From Symsagittifera roscoffensis (taxonomy: Eukaryota > Xenacoelomorpha > Acoela > Convolutidae), in contig NW_026970810.1 in assembly GCF_963678635.1 (NCBI RefSeq), positions 7,501-71,500 of the forward strand: a DNA stretch of 64,000 nt, in the 5' to 3' direction. Below the pieces are notes generated by a model. The model saw only the letters and a program-made list of their open reading frames with translations, was not told where the DNA came from and ran no database searches. Both the position numbers and the translations under genes were made by a program. Below, one piece after another: positions 10,380 to 19,539 of the stretch (positions are counted from its first letter, which is position 1; each line of letters opens with the position of its first letter).

Positions 10380-10564
10380 TACGAACAATTTTCAGTAGAA
10401 CTGATATTTTTTTATTGTTTGTAATTTTCATAACATTTTTATCATCCCTCATTTTGACAATATGCAAATGTATAAAGAAAGCAATCATCACATTTGCCCT
10501 AGCAACAATTTTTCTAATTATTTTTTTGGAAGAATATTATAATAAACATAAACCTTCCCACTAA
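10376..10564 (+). CDS. Small two-span membrane protein
   Basis: A 62-residue ORF starting on the last codon overlap of the preceding gene. Two hydrophobic segments are visible (LLFVIFITFLSSLILTIC and then FALATIFLIIFL), separated by a CKCIKKA basic turn, followed by a charged tail, a classic two-span hairpin. Its stop at 10,562-10,564 is followed almost at once by the open frame beginning at 10,570. I do not recognise it. The four-base overlap with its neighbour and the shared membrane character suggest a co-translated pair. Confidence 0.45.
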   Translation: MIRTIFSRTDIFLLFVIFITFLSSLILTICKCIKKAIITFALATIFLIIFLEEYYNKHKPSH

Positions 10565-10569
10565 AGTAA

Positions 10570-11706
10570 CAATTCAAAAATCCATCAAAAGTTGCTACCC
10601 AACAGTCACAGAATCAGTCTTCACCGACATCATCCCAAGATAACCCAACACCACCTTCAACTACTCAAAATCCTCAAACATCTACACGAATTTCTTTTCA
10701 AGACAATCCATACACTTTTGAAGAACGACATGCTCGTTTATCAGAACCACTAGAACCAGTTCAACGACAAGCACCTCTAAGCGAACCAACATATAACCTA
10801 TACCCAACACTACCACAAGAACTAAGTAGAATAAGAAATCCTAGTCAAAACCAAAATACAGTCGAAATAAATAGACAAATTATACATCCTCGACGAAACA
10901 GAAATTTTCAAACTCCCCGAGTTCATTTTGATATACCTCAATCCCCATCACAAAACACTCCAGAAAACCCCATTGGTATATTACCAGAAACCCCTACGCT
11001 TCTTTCACAACATAGCACCTCAAGCCTACCATCAGATTACTTAGGTTCAACACCAACATCTGAACAAATACGTGAAAATCCCTTTAACCCCCCAAACCAG
11101 GCATCACGACTACCATATTGGACAACACATTCATTTACACAAGGTGAATTAAACTTAGTCAATAATCCAATAGATATTTCTACGGATACAACAACATCCT
11201 CATCACTACCAGAAACATTATCACTACCATCAACACCATCAATAAGCCAGATTTCACCACCACCTTTTAACTTAAATTTTCCAAATAATCTCGACGCCAG
11301 ATATCGAGAACAATCATCAATAAATATTCCTTTAAGACTAGATTGGAATACATTTACAGCACCTCCACCATTATTTGGACAACATCAAGAAAGTAACCGC
11401 CTTCATAACTGGGCACTTAATAGATTACAATATCGCCAAGATATTCACAACGATATCCGTGATCACAATATTCAAATACTCCAACAAAACAGTTTACAAT
11501 TAAAATTTGAAATCACAGTTAAGTTAAATAATATTACCCAACATCCCTACCCATTAAATCCACCTAACATAACAGCTCAATCACTACCACCACCGTTTAT
11601 AACTACTGAAGTAATATACAAATACGACAGATATACCAAAAACACAATTGGCTACATTACATTTTATAATCCATACTCAGGATTATCATACACATGTATA
11701 TTCTAA
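10570..11706 (+). CDS. 378-codon reading frame without any ATG, accessory protein
   Basis: Reading from 10,570, just after a TAA at 10,567, the frame is open for 378 codons to the TAA at 11,704-11,706 and contains no ATG anywhere. Codon use and composition are coding-like throughout. The first 220 residues are Pro/Ser/Thr/Gln-rich and probably disordered. The last 150 look folded, ending in an aromatic-rich segment with NPYSGLSYTC. It overlaps the env start by 13 bases. Because the preceding ORF stops before this frame opens, a simple ribosomal frameshift cannot feed it. A spliced leader exon (candidate acceptor AACAG at 10,598-10,602), a non-AUG start or a lost start codon are the options. 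No family is recognised. Confidence 0.6.
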   Translation, partial: QFKNPSKVATQQSQNQSSPTSSQDNPTPPSTTQNPQTSTRISFQDNPYTFEERHARLSEPLEPVQRQAPLSEPTYNLYPTLPQELSRIRNPSQNQNTVEINRQIIHPRRNRNFQTPRVHFDIPQSPSQNTPENPIGILPETPTLLSQHSTSSLPSDYLGSTPTSEQIRENPFNPPNQASRLPYWTTHSFTQGELNLVNNPIDISTDTTTSSSLPETLSLPSTPSISQISPPPFNLNFPNNLDARYREQSSINIPLRLDWNTFTAPPPLFGQHQESNRLHNWALNRLQYRQDIHNDIRDHNIQILQQNSLQLKFEITVKLNNITQHPYPLNPPNITAQSLPPPFITTEVIYKYDRYTKNTIGYITFYNPYSGLSYTCIF

Positions 11707-14312
11707 AATTATTAATTTTTCTCCAACTCCTTTTTCTAGTAATCTCAAATCAAAACATAAACCCTTCCCCTCGTACAGGACCACAAGATTTATTAGTAAC
11801 ACATTACGATTGTGAAGAAAATGAACAAAAAACACTACATAAATATGCAATAAATCAAGTATCACAATGTGAAACAGAACCACAAGCTATAGAAACCACA
11901 GATGTAATAGCAACACTCTATTCAAAAGCCCGAGCAACCACAGTTACAGGTTATAAATTCACAGCAACATTTTCCCAAAAGAAAGTACATTGTTCACAAG
12001 TCTCGAACGGAAACAAAAACCGACTTGACCATGAATCATTCTATCAGAGTAATATAGAACGTCTTTTACATCTCAATCCCGACGATTGTAAAAGTGAATT
12101 ACTTAGACTAAACATCACACAAAATAAAAACTCCGAAAGAAAGTTAGTTAATTTTCAAGTTTTTTCAGACTCTGTACATCAATCACAACTTGAAAGACAC
12201 CAAGGACATATAAAACTAGACGAAAAATACCCATATAACGGCGCACACGGACGATTAACCTATGACCTACATGATAAACATTGGATACCACACATTGGTA
12301 TAAATGACCCATCAAACTGCAAAGCAGACACAAAAAATAAAGGATACCAAGAAATAATGTTTTTCGATTGGAAAATACAACTCGAAAAAATACAACTAAC
12401 ACGAGATTTATCAGATAATACAATGATCTATCAAGGAATCCGATTACCTTGTAAAAATGATCAAGGTTATTGCGACCCTACAACGAGAACACAAGCAACC
12501 ATTGTTTGGTTCCCCGAAGATACATGTACAACATTTCAAGTAGCAAAAATACACGCTCGTATGATAAAATTTCACGAAAAATATTTTATACAATCAATTC
12601 CATATGAACAAGTCCATCCATCACGAAAACTAAGTTCTAATTTTAGAAACATAGACAATATAGAAAATAAATTGACACGTTTTCAAATATATCAAGAAAC
12701 AGAACTTGCATGTAAATACAGAAACCCACTTCACAAAACACAATACTCCGAGATATTAGTTGAATACGAAAAAGGATTCGACATGACCACTGGAAAAGTA
12801 AAAATCGACCCATATGCCACAGGTCATCCTCCAAACGAAGGAACATCCTATATACCAGTTAATTTTGAAAAAAGCAACGGACAACCTGGTGGACATCTAA
12901 AACCCCATGACACCAGAAGCACACGCTTACAAGAATTATCACTAATGAATACTACATATTTCGGTAATATCCACTATGATATTCATTTAGATATGAAACT
13001 AGATTATACAATTAGCCGAATTTTTCAAGAAATGTCACTCTCCGAATTAGAAACACTACACCAACTATGCGAATTAGAACGAACACAAATATTACAATCA
13101 CTTGCACTAGCAGTATTAAAAATACCCTATGCAGGATACTTATTATCTGGAAATAGATCAAATTTTTTAGACTATGAAGGAAACATCTTATGGTTTTATA
13201 CTTGTACTAAAAAAGTATCACCACTATACGTTTTTGAAGATAAACGATGTTATAAAAGAATCCCTATCTTTTATAAGAATAAAGTACATTTCGTGGATAC
13301 ACTTTCACGAAGAACCTATTTCTGGGATACCGCAGTCCCATGTGGATCAGAAAACAGCCACAATGTAGTACAACTAAACCCTGATGAAAATAAATATTAT
13401 ATTTTCACTCCATATCCCACATTAATGCAATCACTCAAAAAATTTTCACCAGAAAGCATTCGCGCTATTGCTCGAAACCCAAATATAGACTTACAATCAA
13501 TAGGAATCTATTCAAAATCAGATATTCAACATCACATTAGAACACAACAATTCCAAGAATTATTAACACAAATGGACACTATACAAAGACAATCAATAGA
13601 CCAAAATTTACGCAAACTTGCAGAAACCGCAGGATTTGCCGATATCTACACGCAAGACTATAGCGGATATTTTAAAGACATTAAAGATTATATATATCTA
13701 AACGGTGAAAAATACCGTCCCCAAGATATATCACCAATTAACATTTTCAGCTTTGTTACACTCAAAAATGAGATCCTCGATTTTCTAGGATGGCCCTACT
13801 ACATCTTAGAAAAATTGACTATTTTATACGTAATGTTTAACTTTATTGGATTTCTTTTCTCACTTTTAAAAGGAATCTACAACACATGTGCTATACACAC
13901 ACAAGTAAACAGACAAGCAAGCGTAGCACGCATACTCTTTGCAGGATTTTTTGGAATCTTTTCTACATCTATAAACAAAATTCTTTTAGACGCACAAATA
14001 AAAGAATATAACACAAAAATAGCAACACGACAAAATACATACGACGAAGAACATAACAATGTAGACATAACGCCAACGGCACCACAATTACCACCCCTAC
14101 CAAATAACCATCCACTATCCCTAGTCCCACGAAATTTTCGAAATTTAGCCATCACACATAATCCAAATTTTCGACTCACCACATCACAAAGTCCCATTCA
14201 ACATATAATGACACACCAGTCACAAGATCATAATACTTATGAACAAATTATTGAACAACCCCATACCACCGCTTTTCAGTCTCAAAATAATCATTTTTTT
14301 AGCCCACGATGA
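11694..14312 (+). CDS. env: Envelope glycoprotein
   Basis: An intact 872-residue class of viral surface glycoprotein. Residues 4-19 are a signal peptide core (LKLLIFLQLLFLVIS). The ectodomain to about residue 700 is cysteine-rich with several NxS/T sites. A hydrophobic anchor lies at about 706-726 and a second hydrophobic segment at about 743-760. The tail of about 110 residues is Pro/Asn/Gln-rich and carries PTAP at 794-797. The cysteine-rich N-terminus and the mid-protein YTC...IPIFY region remind me of glycoproteins of jingchuvirus/mononega-like viruses of invertebrates rather than the baculovirus-F type of errantiviruses; this is an impression from pattern only. It would mediate attachment and fusion. 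No stop or frameshift is visible. Confidence 0.75.
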   Translation: MYILKLLIFLQLLFLVISNQNINPSPRTGPQDLLVTHYDCEENEQKTLHKYAINQVSQCETEPQAIETTDVIATLYSKARATTVTGYKFTATFSQKKVHCSQVSNGNKNRLDHESFYQSNIERLLHLNPDDCKSELLRLNITQNKNSERKLVNFQVFSDSVHQSQLERHQGHIKLDEKYPYNGAHGRLTYDLHDKHWIPHIGINDPSNCKADTKNKGYQEIMFFDWKIQLEKIQLTRDLSDNTMIYQGIRLPCKNDQGYCDPTTRTQATIVWFPEDTCTTFQVAKIHARMIKFHEKYFIQSIPYEQVHPSRKLSSNFRNIDNIENKLTRFQIYQETELACKYRNPLHKTQYSEILVEYEKGFDMTTGKVKIDPYATGHPPNEGTSYIPVNFEKSNGQPGGHLKPHDTRSTRLQELSLMNTTYFGNIHYDIHLDMKLDYTISRIFQEMSLSELETLHQLCELERTQILQSLALAVLKIPYAGYLLSGNRSNFLDYEGNILWFYTCTKKVSPLYVFEDKRCYKRIPIFYKNKVHFVDTLSRRTYFWDTAVPCGSENSHNVVQLNPDENKYYIFTPYPTLMQSLKKFSPESIRAIARNPNIDLQSIGIYSKSDIQHHIRTQQFQELLTQMDTIQRQSIDQNLRKLAETAGFADIYTQDYSGYFKDIKDYIYLNGEKYRPQDISPINIFSFVTLKNEILDFLGWPYYILEKLTILYVMFNFIGFLFSLLKGIYNTCAIHTQVNRQASVARILFAGFFGIFSTSINKILLDAQIKEYNTKIATRQNTYDEEHNNVDITPTAPQLPPLPNNHPLSLVPRNFRNLAITHNPNFRLTTSQSPIQHIMTHQSQDHNTYEQIIEQPHTTAFQSQNNHFFSPR

Positions 14313-16114
14313 GCCGCCAACTTGGATCACTACACCGATCAAATTCCCACCCAACCAATCTTACCTCTCCAATCCCAATAATACCACTTTTTGCTTTTCC
14401 GCCACCCGATTTTCCATCTAGTAATGTAACATCAGGCATGAATTCCGACACTAATTCACACATCTCAGTTTTATATTCCATCTCACAACTCAATAACCCG
14501 AATATTGAAACCCCCGATGAATTTGCCGACTCAGAACCATCCCCATCCAATAATTTTCATAATTCTTCTAATTTTTCTCAACCCCCTTTTCAACCCATAT
14601 TATCCAATAACCCTGACCCAATCACTCCCACACCCTCTTATGCTTCCCAAGCTACCCCAACCTACTCCTCATTTCATTCTGACCAATCATCTCATTCTCC
14701 AGACACCCCCCGAATCTCCCCAGAGCTAGATAATTTTATTACCCTTCAACAACAACCCTACCACCTCCATACCCCAACAATAAACCAAATCTCCTCCACA
14801 ATAAATTCATTCAACCCCCCTACCCCTACACCCTCTTCAAATTATACTGAATCATTAGCACCATCATCCACATCAACTGAATCTTCACACAATACTAATA
14901 GAGCTTACCGCACTTTTAAAAGAAAGTTCCCCAACCATCCTTTCCCAGCAAAACCAGGAACAGCCCGTGAATACATCAACCACCCCAAGCATACTAACAC
15001 AAAAGAATTTTTAGCCATCACCTTACCCTCATTCCCACAATACACCTTAAACACCCCCCACGACACTAACGAAACACGCAACTTTGTAGATGAATACGTT
15101 TTAATGCCCACTCTCTCTTGGACCTCATATTATCATTTTACTAACCCTCTTTGCTTACCTTTATCTAACACTCACATCGATATAGAGCGAAATACGGACA
15201 TGCTATATCGACTCACTACACCACTAACCGCTAGACAATTTACTTACGTTGGATATAAAAAATCACTAAAAACACACACTGCACCTAGAGCTAACGAATA
15301 TACACTCGAATACTATGATCACAACATCATCAGAGCTAACCAAGATCAATTCTTAGACGACGATCGCTTCGCTAATCCACAAATTACCGAAAAATTTTTC
15401 ATCAAGACACCATATATATTTACACTAAACATCTTCGACCGAAAGTTTGATCACATTATTTCAGAAGCACTAACAGACACACAAGCATACGAAAGTTTTA
15501 AAGAACGCTTCCAAATATTTTCACTAACCTTTCATTTCCTTGCACCACACGAAAGAGATTTACACTGCTCACACGATATTATGTTGCGCACTAAACAAAC
15601 CCACACATATAGTTATTATCGCTTCATCCAAAATCACTTTGACCTACACACACCCTCTAGACAACCACACCATCGTTTTCAATTCATTAATTCCAAATAC
15701 ACTTCACCATTTTTCCTAAATTTCACATATTGTATTAAAGATACTAACCTTCATGGTATTCTTCGCAATTATGATCCCATAACCCAAATGTACATCTTCT
15801 GTCCCATCACCAAGACCTTCAACGCCGAAGAATCCCGACCCTTCCTTATCCCGCACGAGTTTGTACAACCTATAGAAATCCCAATTTTAGAATTCATCCA
15901 CAACACTAAATTCAATCACAAATTATATAATCTAATCCAAAACACACCTTATGAGTTTGCAGTTGGCACTGAAGAACTAACCACTATTAAGGCACTTCAA
16001 TTGCTTTGGCCACTGTTTCAGACTAAAAATATCATCCGCATCTTAGCTAAACTACTAACAAATTCCGATCTCATCCACGACATCTTCCCCCACGGTTTTT
16101 TCCCCGACGACTAA
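14309..16114 (+). CDS. Unknown 601-residue protein downstream of env
   Basis: The ATG overlaps the env stop in an ATGA junction (14,309-14,312), which argues for coupled translation and for this start. Residues 1-205 are Ser/Pro/Thr/Asn-rich and likely disordered. Residues about 210-601 look like one or two folded domains rich in aromatic residues and histidine, without signal peptide, membrane segment or recognisable catalytic motif. The base composition here is more C-rich than in pol. No family is recognised. Its position after env is that of retroviral accessory genes. Its layout, with a disordered P/S-rich N-terminus and folded C-terminus, parallels that of the ATG-less ORF before env. 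Confidence 0.65.
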   Translation: MSRQLGSLHRSNSHPTNLTSPIPIIPLFAFPPPDFPSSNVTSGMNSDTNSHISVLYSISQLNNPNIETPDEFADSEPSPSNNFHNSSNFSQPPFQPILSNNPDPITPTPSYASQATPTYSSFHSDQSSHSPDTPRISPELDNFITLQQQPYHLHTPTINQISSTINSFNPPTPTPSSNYTESLAPSSTSTESSHNTNRAYRTFKRKFPNHPFPAKPGTAREYINHPKHTNTKEFLAITLPSFPQYTLNTPHDTNETRNFVDEYVLMPTLSWTSYYHFTNPLCLPLSNTHIDIERNTDMLYRLTTPLTARQFTYVGYKKSLKTHTAPRANEYTLEYYDHNIIRANQDQFLDDDRFANPQITEKFFIKTPYIFTLNIFDRKFDHIISEALTDTQAYESFKERFQIFSLTFHFLAPHERDLHCSHDIMLRTKQTHTYSYYRFIQNHFDLHTPSRQPHHRFQFINSKYTSPFFLNFTYCIKDTNLHGILRNYDPITQMYIFCPITKTFNAEESRPFLIPHEFVQPIEIPILEFIHNTKFNHKLYNLIQNTPYEFAVGTEELTTIKALQLLWPLFQTKNIIRILAKLLTNSDLIHDIFPHGFFPDD

Positions 16115-16117
16115 CAG

Positions 16118-16195
16118 GTAAGTATGAATTAAATGAATATTACTAACTAATTAAAATATTAAAAACTCACCATTCTTTATCCATGTTTTCTTTAG
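16118..16195 (+). other. 78-nt canonical intron in 3' untranslated region
   Basis: Immediately after the stop codon of the 601-residue ORF the sequence reads CAG|GTAAGTAT. A branch-point-like TACTAAC lies at 16,141-16,147, and a pyrimidine-rich TTTTCTTTAG acceptor ends at 16,195. All three elements match consensus, so this is very likely a functional minimal intron. Its retention in the integrated copy means the genomic RNA that was copied had not been spliced here. Confidence 0.6.
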
Positions 16196-17340
16196 ATTTT
16201 TAGCCTTCATCCGACAATCACCTACAAAAACCACAAAAGACAATAAAAATCGCAAATTTCATCAAACAGATTTCAAAAATTCTATTAATCTCTTACACTT
16301 ATAAATTTATAAATTTAATAACAATGCAGTAAATTCATTTCTAAAATTTTCCCCACAAGCAGTAAATCTAATTATGATGAAAATTTGTAACTTAAAATTC
16401 CCCCATAACTAGCAGTAAATTTCCAAATTCTATGAAGTAAATTAATAAAATGCAAATGCAGTACTAACCTTTTAATATTCTCATTTATTCGCACAGAAAT
16501 TCTATCCACACTCGCACAGCTCGCCCACGAAGAATTGTTTAAAATAATGAATTTCAGTTTCAAGTTTTCACACTCAACAACTCTAACATATAATAACATG
16601 TTTCAAACCTTCCTTTAACCCGGTTGGAAAGGAATCATATACTAAACAAAACTAACCAACGCAGCTTACTAAATACCACAAGTCATAGAATAACAGCATG
16701 ACTAAGAAAAGGAAACCAACGGTACCCAAACCGGATTAACCCAGTTTAAAACTGGATAATTTATTCTTTTGAAGACTATTATAAAGTCTAAGAAAGAAAT
16801 AATAAAACACAAAAAAGTCGAAAGACAAACCCATACCACGAACAATTTGCTTTTTGGAAAAAGGACATAACCAACAAGACATAAGTAAAACCACAACAAA
16901 CCCAACATAAAACGTTGTCACATAACAGGACCCCTCACAAACACCGCATGAAATCATACTCCCACTCCTGGCCTAACCCACCAGGAAGGACGTCCTGAGC
17001 ATGCTCTATAGCCGGCCTAACCCACCGCGCTACATCCACGATTTGTGACCACACCTCTATTTTCAATAAGAGCTACTCAAGTGTGAGTAACTCTTCAAAA
17101 TAACCAAACTAAAACAAAAAGCTTTTGTGAAAACAACTAACTAAAATCATAATTAAAAAATATTAAACTAATAAATGTTTTATAAAATGTAAATTACATT
17201 ATGCAATACATAGATCAGAATACAACACCAAGGACGAACATCTAAAGACAAAACGACCCCACTACACTCGAGAGAGAATGGCCAACCACAATCGATATGC
17301 CACTCACAATCACAATTCAGTTAAACACGCAATATTCTGT
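16196..17340 (+). other. 3' non-coding region of the retroelement
   Basis: No ORF of note. The motif GCAGTAAAT or AAGTAAAT recurs five times between 16,326 and 16,465. Short inverted repeats occur, such as CCAGTTT/AAACTGG near 16,740-16,757. A 3' LTR is expected here but could not be matched to the leader. Composition returns to host-like after about 17,340. Confidence 0.4.
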
Positions 17341-18111
17341 ACAGATTTGGTAAAACTTGAGTTTTTAATTGCAGCTTCATTTTTTTCCATGCTAAATCAC
17401 AAAACTTGATTGTGATATGAAAAGACTGCTATGACCAATCAAACTTTGCATGTAAGCCTTTGGAGATGCTCAAATTTTTAGCGGTGAATCAACGTAACTT
17501 AGAATTGGAAAAACTGTATCAAAGACAGGGATCTTGCATGCATTCGTGTTATTACTTGAGTGAAAACTCTCGTGATTTTCATGTTTTCACTTGAATTTTT
17601 AAACACGTGAGCATTGCTGGAGTGAAAATACTTTTAAATATTTAAGAGTGTGGCTTACTGGAACCTGATCTAAACTACATTTTATGATTGGATAAATTAG
17701 ATATTTTACCAATGTAAAGTATTTAATATTAACCAATCATGATCCATCTAACTAACAACCCACTTATTTGTAAGTGCTGAAGTTACTTGTAATTTCAGCA
17801 CCAGAGAGATTTGAATTTAACTTAGAAATTAGTTGGACTCTCCCGAGCACTTCAGCAGCCGCAATAAACCAGTATACCCTAGATCTATTGAGCCTAGCAG
17901 AGACTAGTTAAACAACCTGAGACTAGATAGTATAAGAGTAAGATTAGGATCGGTATTAGACTAAGAAGTTGCACGAATCTATCCGGCCGAAAATAAGATA
18001 GCGTGACGAGCAGACGGTGTACCCTATCCGAAATTACTCTATGAGTTATACACTCCAGTCCTAACTCATTACTGTTGTTTTGAAATAGATAAATAGAGGT
18101 TATTGTTTATA
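17341..18111. other. Host intergenic or intronic sequence
   Basis: I see no ORF, RNA gene or repeat that I can support. Composition is balanced between strands, unlike the preceding element. Confidence 0.4.
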
Positions 18112-18380
18112 GCAATTATGCATACCCTCAAATAAGAAATGGCATCCGACAACTCGAACCCCGATTTGTTCACCTGTCACTCGTCAAATCACTCTTGGTC
18201 GTCATTTTGAACATCGTTTTCCAAGCTAACATCTTCGTCGTCATCTACAGCGTGGCACGATGCTCGCCAGAAATCTCGGGCTTCAATATTACTCAGATTC
18301 GATCCTGGAATGAAACGAATCCGTCTTTTAAAGTGTCTGTTATGATGTCATCAGTGAGTGCATCCTCAATTTTTGCTCAG
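18112..18380 (+). CDS. Exon of a multi-pass membrane protein gene (first seen)
   Basis: The frame is open across this segment and ends at a good donor, GCTCAG|GTAAGACC. A possible acceptor TTTATAG precedes 18,112, so this may be an internal exon; no start codon is assigned. It encodes a strong transmembrane segment (SLLVVILNIVFQANIFVVIY), an extracellular-type loop with two NxT sites (FNIT and WNET), and the beginning of a second hydrophobic segment. The exon ends in phase 0, which matches the next exon at 22,284. I do not recognise the family; the layout suggests a tetraspan-like protein. Confidence 0.5.
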
Positions 18381-18657
18381 GTAAGACCATTTTTAAATGG
18401 AATACAAAAAAATTCAGATGTTTAACCTGGGTATAGGTCCGTCCGCGCTTTCCGTCCAGGCTATCTCGACCAATTTTTGACATACCCAGACTTTTGCGAC
18501 CGAACATATCCTTCGGCGGAGATGGTGCAACCCAGAAAATGCAACGAACCTGAAAAAAAAATTTTAATTGTGATTTCTTCACGCGAAATCATGAATTTCG
18601 AAAAATCATGACTCTCAAAAAATTGTCGAGGATTGTGTTAGCAGTTGTATCGAACTC

Positions 18658-18868
18658 GGCTCTTTTTCCTTCCCCCCCCCCACCTGCAATTTTTTTTATA
18701 TATTTGAAGTTCCTGCTCATTTTGTCCGATTGTCATGAAAATTGACATGCAGACTAATTAGGCCTTGACAAACATTTTTGGTCTTCATAATTAACCTTGT
18801 AAAACTACTCGTTAGTCCAAGAAAATCATGTTTCAGTGAGGTGGGGGGGGGGGGGAGAAAAAAGAGCC
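18658..18868. mobile_element. hAT-like MITE, copy 1
   Basis: A 211-bp element with inverted ends, GGCTCTTTTTCCTTCCCCC on the left and the reverse complement ending AAAAAAGAGCC on the right. It is flanked by TCGAACTC and TCGAATTC, an 8-bp target duplication with one mismatch. Short length, no ORF and 8-bp duplications point to a non-autonomous hAT-superfamily element. It lies in the first intron of the membrane protein gene. Confidence 0.7.
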
Positions 18869-19300
18869 TCGAATTCGTCCAGTCATACGTGCCTTTTTAA
18901 ATTATCCCGTCAAAACTAGCAAAACTGAAGAAATTGAACGCCTTTTTTAAAAATCATTTCGAAGGAAACTTCAATTTATACCGAAAACAATATTATGCAA
19001 TGACGAACATCAAGTTAAAACTATCGGGTCAACTATAGACCAGGTTATGAAAGTTTTTGATTTTTTTTGGAATCTAAATCACGGCTCTGAATTAGCCTAA
19101 CAATGAAACTTAAGTTGATTCTCTATGAGGTTTCCTTAGTGTAGTCAGAATCGGGCGAACAACGAAAATTTTTTTGAACAGTGCCGAAAATAATTTTGTA
19201 TACAGTTACCACTCATCCCTAATCACTGACTGAAGTAAATGTAGTAAAAGTGTCGGGGTGATAAATAACACACCTTGTGCCATAGTACTTTCGCACGACC

Positions 19301-19504
19301 GGCTCTTTTTCCTTTTTGCCCCCACCTGCAAATTTTTATATTTGAAGTTACTGTTCACTTTGTCCGATTGTCGTAAAAATTGACATGCAGACTAATTAGG
19401 CCATAACAAGCATATTTGGTCATCATAATTAACCTTGTAAAGCCACTCTTTAGACAATAAAGTTCATGTTTGAGTGATGTGGGGGGGGGGAAGAAAAAAG
19501 AGCC
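19301..19504. mobile_element. hAT-like MITE, copy 2
   Basis: A 204-bp element, a direct-orientation relative of the one at 18,658 with the same ends and similar interior (for example the shared GACATGCAGACTAATTAGGCC). It is flanked by GCACGACC and GCACGGCC, again an 8-bp duplication with one mismatch. Confidence 0.7.
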
Positions 19505-19539
19505 GCACGGCCTTCCAGGGGTGATAAATCAGAACAACC

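Larger units (their letters stand above)
1..17340 (+). mobile_element. Env-bearing Ty3/gypsy-type retrovirus-like element with accessory ORFs
   Basis: Gag, protease, reverse transcriptase, RNase H, integrase and envelope reading frames follow one another on the plus strand, so this is an endogenous retrovirus-like element of Ty3/gypsy type. It is unusually large because at least five further ORFs lie before gag and on both sides of env. The plus strand is rich in A and C and very poor in G from the window start until about 17,340, where composition returns to that of the host; that change sets the right limit given here. The left end may lie outside the window. I compared the first 880 bases with 16,115-17,340 by eye and found no convincing LTR pair, so boundaries, primer-binding site and target duplication are undetermined. 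Confidence 0.85.

Noticed and set aside
1-17340. LTR pair at the ends of the retroelement
   Set aside because: Visual comparison of leader and 3' region gave no repeated block beyond short A/T-rich phrases; a dot-plot would be decisive.
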